Assembly (NCBI RefSeq): GCF_017874215.1
Contig: NZ_JAGGLB010000034.1
Location: 1-64,000 of the forward strand
Origin: Paenibacillus eucommiae
GTDB lineage: Bacteria > Bacillota > Bacilli > Paenibacillales > NBRC-103111
Length of the DNA: 64,000 nt
Direction of reading: 5' to 3'
Part shown: positions 9,551 to 18,600 of the stretch, in pieces
Position numbering within the stretch: position 1 is the first letter of the stretch
Layout: each line of letters starts with the position of its first letter
The notes under the pieces: model-generated
Databases searched by the model: none
What the model saw: only the letters and a program-made list of their open reading frames with translations
What the model was told of the DNA's origin: nothing
Made by a program: the position numbers and the translations under genes

Positions 9551-10602
9551 TGCAAAGAGACTACTGCAGAGATTACTGGCCAACAGCAGAGTGGCGGACG
9601 CAAAATCCGGCAACCTTGGGCATGGACATTGAAAAGCTTTCAGAGCTTGATCCTATGATCAAGGCCCAATATAGTGGTCTCAGTGGTATTGTTGTTGCGC
9701 ATAAGGGATATATGGCCTTTGAAAAATATTATAACGGCTGCGGCCCGAATGACACCCACCATGTAGCTTCAGTGACGAAAAGTATCACATCTGCCCTCAT
9801 TGGCATCGCTATAGACACAGGATGTATCAAAAGTGTTGACGAAAAGGTACTGGATTTCTTCCCCGAATATGTTTCCGGTGCCACCGATATACAGAAGCGT
9901 GGGGTAACCATCCGGCATCTTCTCACCATGACGGCGCCGTTTCCCTTTACATGGAAGCCAGGAGGAGGCGTGCAGGAGCCACTCGACAGACTGCGGAGGC
10001 AGAAGGACTGGGTTAAGTATGGCCTTGACTTGTTGGGCCAGAAAGGGCGGCCCGGCGCGTTCCAGTATTGCACTGCGGGGGCGCACCTGCTTTCGGCTAT
10101 TCTCACACGCACCACAGGAAAAAGCGCCCGCGAGTTTGCAAGCGAGCGTTTATTTGGGCCTATTGGCATGCAACCAATTCCTGATTTCCAGATGAAATCA
10201 TTTGGTCTCGAAGATGTGTTTGGGAACAATCTAAAAGGATGGATTCACGACCCAAACGGCAATTCAACAGGAGGATGGGGGATTACACTAACTCCCAGAG
10301 ATATGGCACGTTTTGGATTTCTATATTTGAATGGTGGTAGTTGGGATGATAAACAGATTATCTCCAGAACGTGGATAGATGACTCGCTAGCGATGAACTC
10401 CAACAAATACGGCTATTTATGGTGGTTACATGAAGAGGACGGAATTTTTGCCTACTTAGCAATGGGTGATGGCGGCAATGCTATTTGTTGCATTCCGGAC
10501 AAAGACCTCATAGTAGCCATCACGTCCAAAATCGTCAGCAAGCCTCGTGACATATGGGCGCTGATTAAGAATGGTATTCTTGCCTCTGTAGTAGGTTGTT
10601 GA
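9550..10602 (+). CDS. Serine hydrolase, beta-lactamase/PBP-like family
   Basis: 350 residues of the class C beta-lactamase/esterase superfamily. The catalytic SxxK is S74-V-T-K77 in HHVASVTKS. The second motif is the Tyr of FQYCTAGAHLL, where YCT replaces the usual YxN, and a GDGG stretch takes the place of the third motif. No signal peptide is visible, so it is probably cytoplasmic and may be an esterase or amidase rather than a secreted beta-lactamase. The ATG overlaps the TAA of the UvrA-like gene (TAATG), which indicates translational coupling. It may modify the same compound that the regulator senses; this is inference from context only. Confidence 0.85.
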   Translation: MQRDYCRDYWPTAEWRTQNPATLGMDIEKLSELDPMIKAQYSGLSGIVVAHKGYMAFEKYYNGCGPNDTHHVASVTKSITSALIGIAIDTGCIKSVDEKVLDFFPEYVSGATDIQKRGVTIRHLLTMTAPFPFTWKPGGGVQEPLDRLRRQKDWVKYGLDLLGQKGRPGAFQYCTAGAHLLSAILTRTTGKSAREFASERLFGPIGMQPIPDFQMKSFGLEDVFGNNLKGWIHDPNGNSTGGWGITLTPRDMARFGFLYLNGGSWDDKQIISRTWIDDSLAMNSNKYGYLWWLHEEDGIFAYLAMGDGGNAICCIPDKDLIVAITSKIVSKPRDIWALIKNGILASVVGC

Positions 10603-10657
10603 GCGGCGGTTTTTAAGATGATTCAACCTACTTTCAACCTACATTCAACAATAGCCC

Positions 10658-10692
10658 TCCCTTTTGGAAGGCTTATTTCTTATTTTAGATTT
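10658..10692 (+). terminator. Weak terminator-like hairpin
   Basis: AGCCCTCC and GGAAGGCT pair with one mismatch around a short loop and are followed by TATTTCTTATTTT. It lies 55 bases past the serine hydrolase stop. The T-rich tail is interrupted, so efficiency is uncertain. Confidence 0.4.
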
Positions 10693-10713
10693 TCCGGCAT
10701 TCTTTCCTTATGT

Positions 10714-10795
10714 TATACTTTGTATAAAGTTTAGCGTCAGCGTTAGTTTCCATCTTGAACCATGCAGGAAGATGGTTAATTCGAGCGATGACGCG
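10714..10795 (+). promoter_or_regulatory. Possible promoter and structured leader of class I aldolase
   Basis: A -10-like TATACT (10714-10719) is followed by a leader of about 110 nt. In it GCGTCA (10734-10739) pairs with TGACGC (10789-10794), and inside this CCATCTT (10750-10756) pairs with AAGATGG (10769-10775). The nested stems suggest a folded 5' untranslated region. It does not match a riboswitch class I recognise. The -35 (TTTCCG at 10691-10696) is poor. Confidence 0.4.
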
Positions 10796-10836
10796 TTAGA
10801 GATCATTCATTCCACGAAAAGGAAGGAGAAACAATA

Positions 10837-11724
10837 TTGAATAAGGAACAATTGGAACGAGTTTATAAGGGGAAGGGTTTTATCGCAGCGCTGGATCAAA
10901 GCGGGGGAAGCACTCCAAAGGCGCTACTGCAGTACGGTATTAAGGAAGACAGCTATTCGAATGACGAAGAGATGTTTGCAATGGTTCACGAAATGAGAGG
11001 GCGCATCATCAAGAGTCCAGCGTTTGTTTCGGAACATATTTTGGGAGCCATCTTATTTGAAAACACCATGGATCGTACGATTGATCATCAATTTACCGCC
11101 GACTTTCTTTGGGAGAAGAAAGGCATTGTGCCTTTTCTGAAGGTCGATCAAGGGCTTGCCGGGCTTGAAAATGGCGTTCAACTTATGAAGCCTATTCCTG
11201 ATCTCGACGATCTTTTGGGGCGGGCGGTTGAAAAAAATATTTTTGGAACAAAAATGCGCTCGGTTATTAAAGAAGCCAACCCGGAAGGCATTAGACAAGT
11301 AGTTGAGCAGCAGTTCGAAATTGGCAAACAAATCCTGTCGAAGGGGCTCGTTCCTATTATCGAACCTGAGGTCGATATTCATAGTGCGGATAAGAAGGAA
11401 TCGGAAAAAATATTAAAAGAAGAGATTTCCAAGCAATTGTCCTCCCTTGATAAAGACGCAAAGGTAATGCTGAAGCTTTCCATACCGACAGAAGATAATT
11501 TTTATCGCGAATTGATGGACGACCCGCATGTTGTAAGGGTTGTAGCCTTGTCGGGCGGATATGATCGAAGTGAAGCCAATGAGAAACTGGCTCGTAATCA
11601 CGGCTTAATCGCCAGCTTTTCACGTGCCTTATCTGAGGGGCTAACAGCGCAGCAAACAGACGAAGACTTCAACGCGATGCTATCGAGTACAATTACGTCC
11701 ATTTATAAAGCATCCATCACCTGA
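10837..11724 (+). CDS. fda: Class I fructose-bisphosphate aldolase
   Basis: 295 residues, matching the length of the Staphylococcus-type class I enzyme. It cleaves fructose 1,6-bisphosphate to dihydroxyacetone phosphate and glyceraldehyde 3-phosphate (glycolysis/gluconeogenesis, cytoplasm) through a Schiff base. The expected lysine is Lys213 in VMLKLSIPT. Other family motifs: FIAALDQSGGSTPKAL, FLKVDQGL, VPIIEPEVD and VVALSGGYDR. The start is TTG at 10837 with AAGGAAGGAGAA just upstream. Most Bacilli rely on a class II FBA elsewhere, so this is probably a second, conditionally used aldolase. A possible structured leader precedes it and a strong terminator follows. Confidence 0.93.
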   Translation: MNKEQLERVYKGKGFIAALDQSGGSTPKALLQYGIKEDSYSNDEEMFAMVHEMRGRIIKSPAFVSEHILGAILFENTMDRTIDHQFTADFLWEKKGIVPFLKVDQGLAGLENGVQLMKPIPDLDDLLGRAVEKNIFGTKMRSVIKEANPEGIRQVVEQQFEIGKQILSKGLVPIIEPEVDIHSADKKESEKILKEEISKQLSSLDKDAKVMLKLSIPTEDNFYRELMDDPHVVRVVALSGGYDRSEANEKLARNHGLIASFSRALSEGLTAQQTDEDFNAMLSSTITSIYKASIT

Positions 11725-11748
11725 TTCTTGGTAGATGGCTCAGCATAA

Positions 11749-11796
11749 GTCAACAACAATGAACACGCCGATTAAGGCGTGTTTTTTGTTGTTGAC
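11749..11796 (+). terminator. Intrinsic terminator after aldolase
   Basis: AACACGCC (11762-11769) pairs with GGCGTGTT (11776-11783), loop GATTAA, with a run of six T at 11782-11787. Outer arms GTCAACAACAA and TTGTTGTTGAC (11786-11796) extend the hairpin. Confidence 0.92.
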
Positions 11797-11880
11797 GTTG
11801 AGTAATGGGGCATCCGCTAACCCTGGAAGGTAGTCATGGACAACATTGTAGCAGCACGGTGGGCCGTTAAATGGTTGCAA

Positions 11881-12003
11881 GTGACCGTCAATGACCTAGA
11901 TCATGACCAGGTCATTGACTAAATAGGAGGTGGGACTCTGACGGGTGCTGCTTAATCTCTGAGAAGATAAGGGGGAAGAAAAAAGTGACAGGAGGAAGTC
12001 AAG
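11881..12003 (+). promoter_or_regulatory. Leader with TGACC-A-GGTCA palindrome (copy 1)
   Basis: The block directly upstream of the cupin gene is closely matched by the block upstream of the gene at 20986. Shared parts: TGACCGTCA, then GATCATGACCAGGTCATTG containing a perfect 11-bp palindrome (11904-11914), TA-rich TAGGAG, CTGACGGGTGCTGCTTA, and AAAAAGTGACAGGAGG. The palindrome is 90 bases before the start codon here and 91 in copy 2. Additional TGACC half-sites lie at 11882 and 11892. It is probably an operator plus 5' leader for one unknown regulator; no clear -35/-10 pair is visible. Confidence 0.6.
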
Positions 12004-12570
12004 ATGGCAGTAACAAAGGAGGGACGCGGTCCTCGGAAACGGATGATCCACAACCCAGTGATTGGGGATACCGTTGAGTTTTTGCAGACCAAGGAAGAGA
12101 CGGGCGGTAAGTATGAATTAGTGGAGGTGACACTTACACCGGGAGGGGGCAATGATCTACACTATCATCTGGACTATGAAGAGGAGTTTGAAGCTGTAGA
12201 AGGTATCCTTTCGATTGAATGCGACGGAGAGATATACCGGCTAAAGCCCGGTGACAGGGCGATAGCCCGCATTAAGTCCGTGCATCGCTTCTACAACGAC
12301 GGCAAATTACCGATTCTGTTCCGTGTTAAAGTTACACCGGCACGCAACTTTGAGCAGATGCTCCGTATTGCCTATGGTCTCGCCTATGATGGCAGAATTA
12401 AGCCAAACGGATTACCTCGTAATGTGCTCGAGCTGGCTGTTTTGTTTATTAAAGGTGGACTGTACCCGCCGTCGCCACCGTTATCCGTTTTGCGTCTGAT
12501 CTTTGGAGTGCTCTATGGAATTGCCCGGTTGTCAGGGGTAGAGAAGCGACTGCTGCAGCGCTACTGCTGA
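12004..12570 (+). CDS. Cupin-domain protein with hydrophobic C-terminus
   Basis: 188 residues. The first 115 form a cupin beta-barrel: metal-ligand motif HYHLDYEEEFEAVEG (two His and a Glu) and the second-motif His in KSVHRFYNDG. Residues about 135-180 (VLELAVLFIKGG, SVLRLIFGVLYGIARL) are hydrophobic and may contact the membrane. It may bind a small molecule or metal; no specific enzyme is indicated. AGGAGGAAGTCAAG precedes the ATG. The leader is shared with the oxidase-like gene at 20986 on the far side of the SLH gene, suggesting co-regulation of the two flanking genes. Confidence 0.75.
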   Translation: MAVTKEGRGPRKRMIHNPVIGDTVEFLQTKEETGGKYELVEVTLTPGGGNDLHYHLDYEEEFEAVEGILSIECDGEIYRLKPGDRAIARIKSVHRFYNDGKLPILFRVKVTPARNFEQMLRIAYGLAYDGRIKPNGLPRNVLELAVLFIKGGLYPPSPPLSVLRLIFGVLYGIARLSGVEKRLLQRYC

Positions 12571-12637
12571 GGGAGATAGCTGTTAAATTAAGTAACGCAA
12601 GTTCATTTGTATTATTTCCTGAAGGAGAGACGTCATT

Positions 12638-15600
12638 ATGCCCTTTTTTCGAACAGCAAAAGCAATAGAACGATTAACTAGGATCCTGGTGTTTGTCTTG
12701 TTGCTAAGCTTCCTGGGAAGCAACCTGCATCCTGCGACATATACAACCTATGGAGAAGCACTACTAGCGGACAGTGTTGAGGCGAATGTCGCCGTGACGG
12801 CGGGGATCCCGAATTCGGTGCAGAATTTGGATTGGGACTTACTTGCCTACAACCGCGTCCAACTCAGTTGGGAGGCCCCCATTCCCGGGGCAGAGGAAGA
12901 TCCCCCAGTCGTGAAGTATGTGATCTATGACGGGAACGACCAACTGCTGGGTGAGACGACGGACACCCGGTTTGTAGCGGATAATCTGGAGCCGTCTAAA
13001 TTATACCGGTTCAAGGTTGTAGCGGTGAACGAATTGGGAGTATCGTCCGGATATAGCAGCGCGTACGCTGGAACTTCACCCCGATACATGGCCGAGATTG
13101 TCAGCCTGCCTGACATTACAGGAGAGGAATATCCGAGTCTAGCTCTTAGCAGAGACGGCAAACAGGCGGCGGCAGGCGCTGATTGGACACCTCTGTACGG
13201 CATCGACATAGCGGCCAAGACGGCGGCCCCTTTGCCCATCACGGCGGACGGCGCTGCCCCGGATGGAAGCATCAAGGAAGTGATGATGAATCGCGACGGC
13301 AGCGTTATCGTTTTCGCTTCCAATGCGACGAATCTGAGAGATAGCCCCCAATCGGGAGAAGTCATTGGCGTCTATGTGTTTGACAGGACCGATGAAACTC
13401 TGGAGCTGCTCAGCGCCCCAGGAGAGCGGGGATTCAGTCCTTCCATCAGCGGTGACGGTAAGAAAATCGTTTTCGCGGAAGGGAGACATATCATCCTTTA
13501 CGACCGCACGGACGGCTCACGCAAACTGCTCAGCGTCGGGGAAGCCGGTGCGGAAGAGAATGGTACCAGCACCAGTCCAGCAATTAGCGCTGATGGAAGC
13601 ACGGTTGCATTCATTTCGACCTCGACCAATCTGTCTGGTGGACAGGCGGAAAACATGAATGAAAACGGGCTGTTTCTCTACAATCTGGACGCAGGAATGA
13701 TCACTCACGTGAACACAGAAATCGCTTTCCGTCGCCTAGCACTTTCGGAAGATGGCGGCAGCGTCGCCATTCTGGGCAAGTGGGGTGGCTATAACGTACC
13801 TGGAGTGTTCCGCCCGGGGACAGGGGAATTGATATATCTGAATGAGGGAAGACCTCAGGGGGATGCCGGCGACAAGCCGTATTCGTTCATTTCCATCAGC
13901 GATGACGGGACGGTAGTTGTTGCCGATGCCGCCGACAACAACCCGAATTCTGGGCAATCTTCACGTTATAATGAAAGGTACGACCTGGGAGCGGTGGTTA
14001 CGGCGAGACAGCTGTATAATCCTACCTACTCCAACAGATACGGAGTCGTAGACGGTTCCGGTCAGCGGATGTTGTATTTCATCCCCGGTGGTGTTGTGCT
14101 GGAGTGCACCAGCGCCGAGGCATGCGAAGGGGCAGAGCCGGGCGATGTTCTCGCTAGCGCAGGTTGGAGCGCCGTTCAGGCGGACCGCATCGGCCCTGAT
14201 TTAAAGCCAGGCAGCACCCTGAACCTGCAGGCGAATGGACAGCCGGGCTTATCGGTAGAGGCTGCTGTGGTATACGATACCTTGACCGAGAACGGCAAGA
14301 CAGCGGCGCTGCCCTTACTTGAAGACGGGCAAACGGCCGGCCTGTACCGTGCCAACTGGACGCTGCCGGAAGGAACAGCCCGCATCGTCTCCATACAGGC
14401 GCAGGTAGGTGGCGGAAGCGGAAAGGCGATGACGGGGCTGCCTGTAGGCGTCGCCAGCGTGCTGCAGGTAGAGCTGAATGAAGCGTCTTCCAGCCTTGAT
14501 CTGACTGGCGCAGTGATCGAAGCGTCAGCACCCGGCAAATCGACGGTGACCTTGCCCTGGCAAGCGGGTCAAAGTCGTTACCAATTAACCGTATCCGCTG
14601 GGGATGGGTATACGGTGCGGATGTTTGTGAAAGATGAAGAAGGGACGATCGTGCTGGATGAGAAATCCGGCGTAACTGCAGCAGCCGGCGCAATGACTAG
14701 CATTTCGCTGATTCCGGTGCCTATAGCCAAACTAGCGGTTCACGTCCGTTCGGATGGATCATCCGCCACCGGTACCAAAGTACAGTTCAAGACCCAGCCG
14801 GACGGCTCAACGATCGGTGAAGTTGAGGTGGACACTTCGGGAATGGCGATTCTGCCCGGAGAGCATCTGGCTGGAGAACAGATCCGGATCCACATCTTGC
14901 CGCCAGTAGGCTATGTGGCGGAAGCCGATCGCACCATCAGCTTGAAGCTGGGCAACAATCGGCAGGAATTCCAGGTGTTCAATTCCAACTCCGCGATCCG
15001 GCAAGTTCGGGTAGATTATGCGAAGGAGCTGGATATCGGCTATTCCAACAGAATTCCCGTTCAGGAGAGTGATGTCACCATTGTCGCCGAGGGTACACCC
15101 GGCTTGGATCTGTTTGCCAAAGTGGATTACCGGCAGTGGGATGCCCAAGGAAAGGCGCAACAGAAAGAGCTGACTCTGCCGCTTTATCCCCACGATCAGG
15201 ACAATTCCCGTTTCGAGGGTATATTTACAATCGGGGAAAATGTGCTATTGCTGGATCGAGTGACGGTAACCACGGATGATGGCCGTTCGGCCAAAACCTT
15301 GGAATTGAACCAAAACGTCGCGGGACGAATTGTCTACATCTTCCCTATGCCTGATCCGGAAATTGCCGGCTGGACCGATCAGTTGGAAGGCGCCATTTTA
15401 TCGGTTGGGTATAACAAAGACAAATACTCCCGATTCTGGGAGACACGAAAGCTGAACAAAGACATCCAATCAGTTATCTTCGATGTGCCTTTTGCGAACG
15501 CGCCTTACTCTACAACGTTGAGCAGCCAAAGTCATTCCCTGATGTCGATACAGAAGGGGGTGGCCGGACCGGCCTTCGGTCAGACGGTAGAGATTCCCTT

Positions 15601-18600
15601 GCCACTGACATTCAAGTATGAACTCTCCGGTTCGGTTACCACTTCAGACGGAAAGCCTGTCACTGTTGATTATCAATTTACTGACATGGCTGGAGAGATT
15701 CTCGCCCGCGGCACGAATAGTTATTCGATTTACTTTCCGCTGACAGTATCCGGCCTACCGTCTGGCGAATTGCAGATTATCCCGAGGGATCCGTCCTATG
15801 CGCCTTACACACAAGCAATATCTATGGATACGTTCAAGAAGAAAATAGACATCGTACTGCAGAAGCGCCCACTGTCCACGCTCTCCGGGACAGTCATCGG
15901 CATCGATGGCACGCCTGCTGCATCGGTCTACGTCACAGCGGAAATCGTACAGGATGGATTCAGCGCTGTGTACTCCGCTAGGACGAATGCGGCCGGAGTC
16001 TATACGTTGACCGTTCCGGCAGGCCAGGTGAGCATTGAGGCCATTTCGCAATCATATCTGACACAGGGATACCGTTCGGTCAAGAAGACCGTGAATGTTC
16101 CGGAGACAGGGATGCCGCCAGTTAATATACAGCTTCTGCCTGAGGCAAAAGTCGCAATCAACCTATTCTTAAAGGAAGATGGCGGGAATTGGCGGGGGCC
16201 GCTACCGTTAAACGATTTTTATCGGAGCTTTTATGGAATTACGAGTACCTCCCCGATCCATCAATCGGGAAATCCCTTCCGCATTCTGGCATTGCCCGGA
16301 GAAAAGGTCCGGATATGTGCGGATGGCGGTAATGTCGGGATGACCACAGCCTGTGCCGAAACGGTGATTGGCAATGATAACACCGGAACAGTGGAATTAA
16401 AGCTGGAGGGCAGCTCCGCCACAGTGACCGGGAAACTGCTCTTGCCGGACGGCAAGTCAGCACCTTCCACATTTGTCCAGGTGACTGATGCGGCCAATGG
16501 AAACTGGCTGCTGTCCACTTCCATCAATCAAAAAGAAGGTCAAGGCTTCACCTTCACCTTACCTCGTGGTGGAAAATACCGTGTCGACTTCTCGGCTAAT
16601 GGATTTACAGCGGTCATCGAGTTTGACGCCGCCAACCAAGAGAAAGTCTCGCTGGGCAACGTCACCTTAAGCGGTCTGGGAAGGTTTGGCGACAGCAGAT
16701 CCAACGGTATCAGTTTGTCTTCTGACACCGGAACAGCGGGGAATGTGGCGACCGTTCGGTTTAACTACGGGAATGACGGAGTGGGACATACGCCGGTTAA
16801 AAACGGGGAACTGCTTATGGAATTGCCTGCTGGCGTTGAGCCGATAATCGGCAGCGGAGTGGTGGACGGCAAGCCGGCGTCCTTCTCCAGGATCGGCCAA
16901 ATGGTGTCTGTGCCTATTGGACCAATCAGCGATTATCAGCGCGGCAGCGGTCACCTCCAGGTGCGCATCGGAGCGGCAGCACAGAAATACGTGACCTTTA
17001 CTGCGGATATCTCCTATCTGGAGGAGTCTGGGGCGAAACACCGAGACCGGCTAGGTACCGCAATTCTGCGGATCGCATCCGTCACTCTGCGCGCTCCGCA
17101 ACTTACAACAACGACCCACCTCGAACTTACTGGAAATGCGCCGGAGGGGGCGGAAGTTAGGGTGTATGACGGCAATAAATTGCTGGGAGTCGCCATCGCA
17201 GCCGCATACGGCGTATGGGGAATGAGTGTGGAGCTCGCCGATGATAGTATCCGAAATCATATCCTGCGACCCGAAGCGTTCGTTGACGGACAGCAACTGA
17301 TCGGGGAAGTGGTGTCTGTACTTTACAATCCGAATGATCCGGGACTCGATGAAATGACGCTGTACGAGTCCCAAGGCAAGCCGGTAACCTTCAAAACTAA
17401 TGACGGAATCGCGATCTTCCCTTTTGTCATTACCTCGTTAAATACGTTTCGCTACGAACTGAAATTCCGTAATCCGGATCTCATCTATGATGTGCAGGTG
17501 CAGATTGGGGATGCTTACTCGGAGGCAGTTAGAAAAGAAGAATTGTTCGTGGGCATCGTTCCTCGTTCTTCCAATGTGGGACCCGTGTGGGTGACTTATC
17601 GCAAGAAACACGATCCGGCTCTCCCGGCAATCCCGGCGCAGACCGAGGAACAGCTGCGCGAGACGCTGCCGGAGGCTTGGCGCAATTATGAAATTCTGAA
17701 CGTAGTCAAGGAAGGGGAGGTAGACAGTTCTGGCAAAGTTCTACCGGTGGGTGCACTAGAAGTAAAGACCAAATTGAGCGATGATTTTGAGAATACGGTA
17801 AGCTTGTCCATCCAGGAAGCCGATTACACCCTCAAAGCCAAAGATCAGGCACAGATAGCGAAGACAGGACTGCCCGTTTATGGCTTCCAAGTCAGCCGAC
17901 AGGAGACGGAGCAAACGCTGACCACTAGTGTGAGCTTCTATACCGACAACCCGGCACTGGTGCAGAGCTTGCAAAAGGATATTGGTGGTAAAAGTGGAGC
18001 TGTGGGCAATGCGGGAGAACCCGGTGGCACAGGCAGCGAGCCCAAAAAGAAGTTTCTAAAAATAGACATGAAGGGGATGGGAAAGGTAACCTCCTCCGCA
18101 GAAAGCGCCTTTAAATGGGCCAAGAAGGTGGAGGGCTGGGTCACTTCCCCGCAAATGCAGCGGGCTTACAAAGATCTTGAAATAGCGCAAGCGCTGTGCG
18201 ATCCAGTTGCCGCCGAGTATTACTCCAATTTTGCCACAGAAATTATCGCCGACATCATCATGACGTATGTCATGAAGGAAGGTGTAGATATCGTTAAGGG
18301 GAAAGCGGAAGGCATCCCTTTTGCAGGTACGGTCATCGACAAAGTCGCTGAGATGCTAGACTCCACGATCGAAGACGAATTGAAGGAACTTGAAAAATAT
18401 TTGGCGAAAAATGAATGCAAGCTGAAGCCCTACCCTTCCCCCCGGGCGGAGCGGCCGGTGGCTAATCCGAAATACATCTATGACCCCAGCGGTTATGTAT
18501 ACGAGGGCATGCCTGCCAACCGACTGGAAGGAGTAACGACGACGGTATTCGAGAAGGTGCTTGGCGAGTGGGAATCCTGGGACAGTGCATGGTATGGGCA

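Noticed and set aside
11920..11960. Leader peptide between the palindrome and the cupin gene
   Set aside because: AGGAGGTGG is followed only by tiny frames (about 3-9 codons) with non-standard or overlapping starts, and their sequences differ between the two leader copies.
14154..14693. 179-codon minus-strand frame inside the SLH protein gene
   Set aside because: Arg/Pro/Ser-rich shadow frame with no family resemblance.
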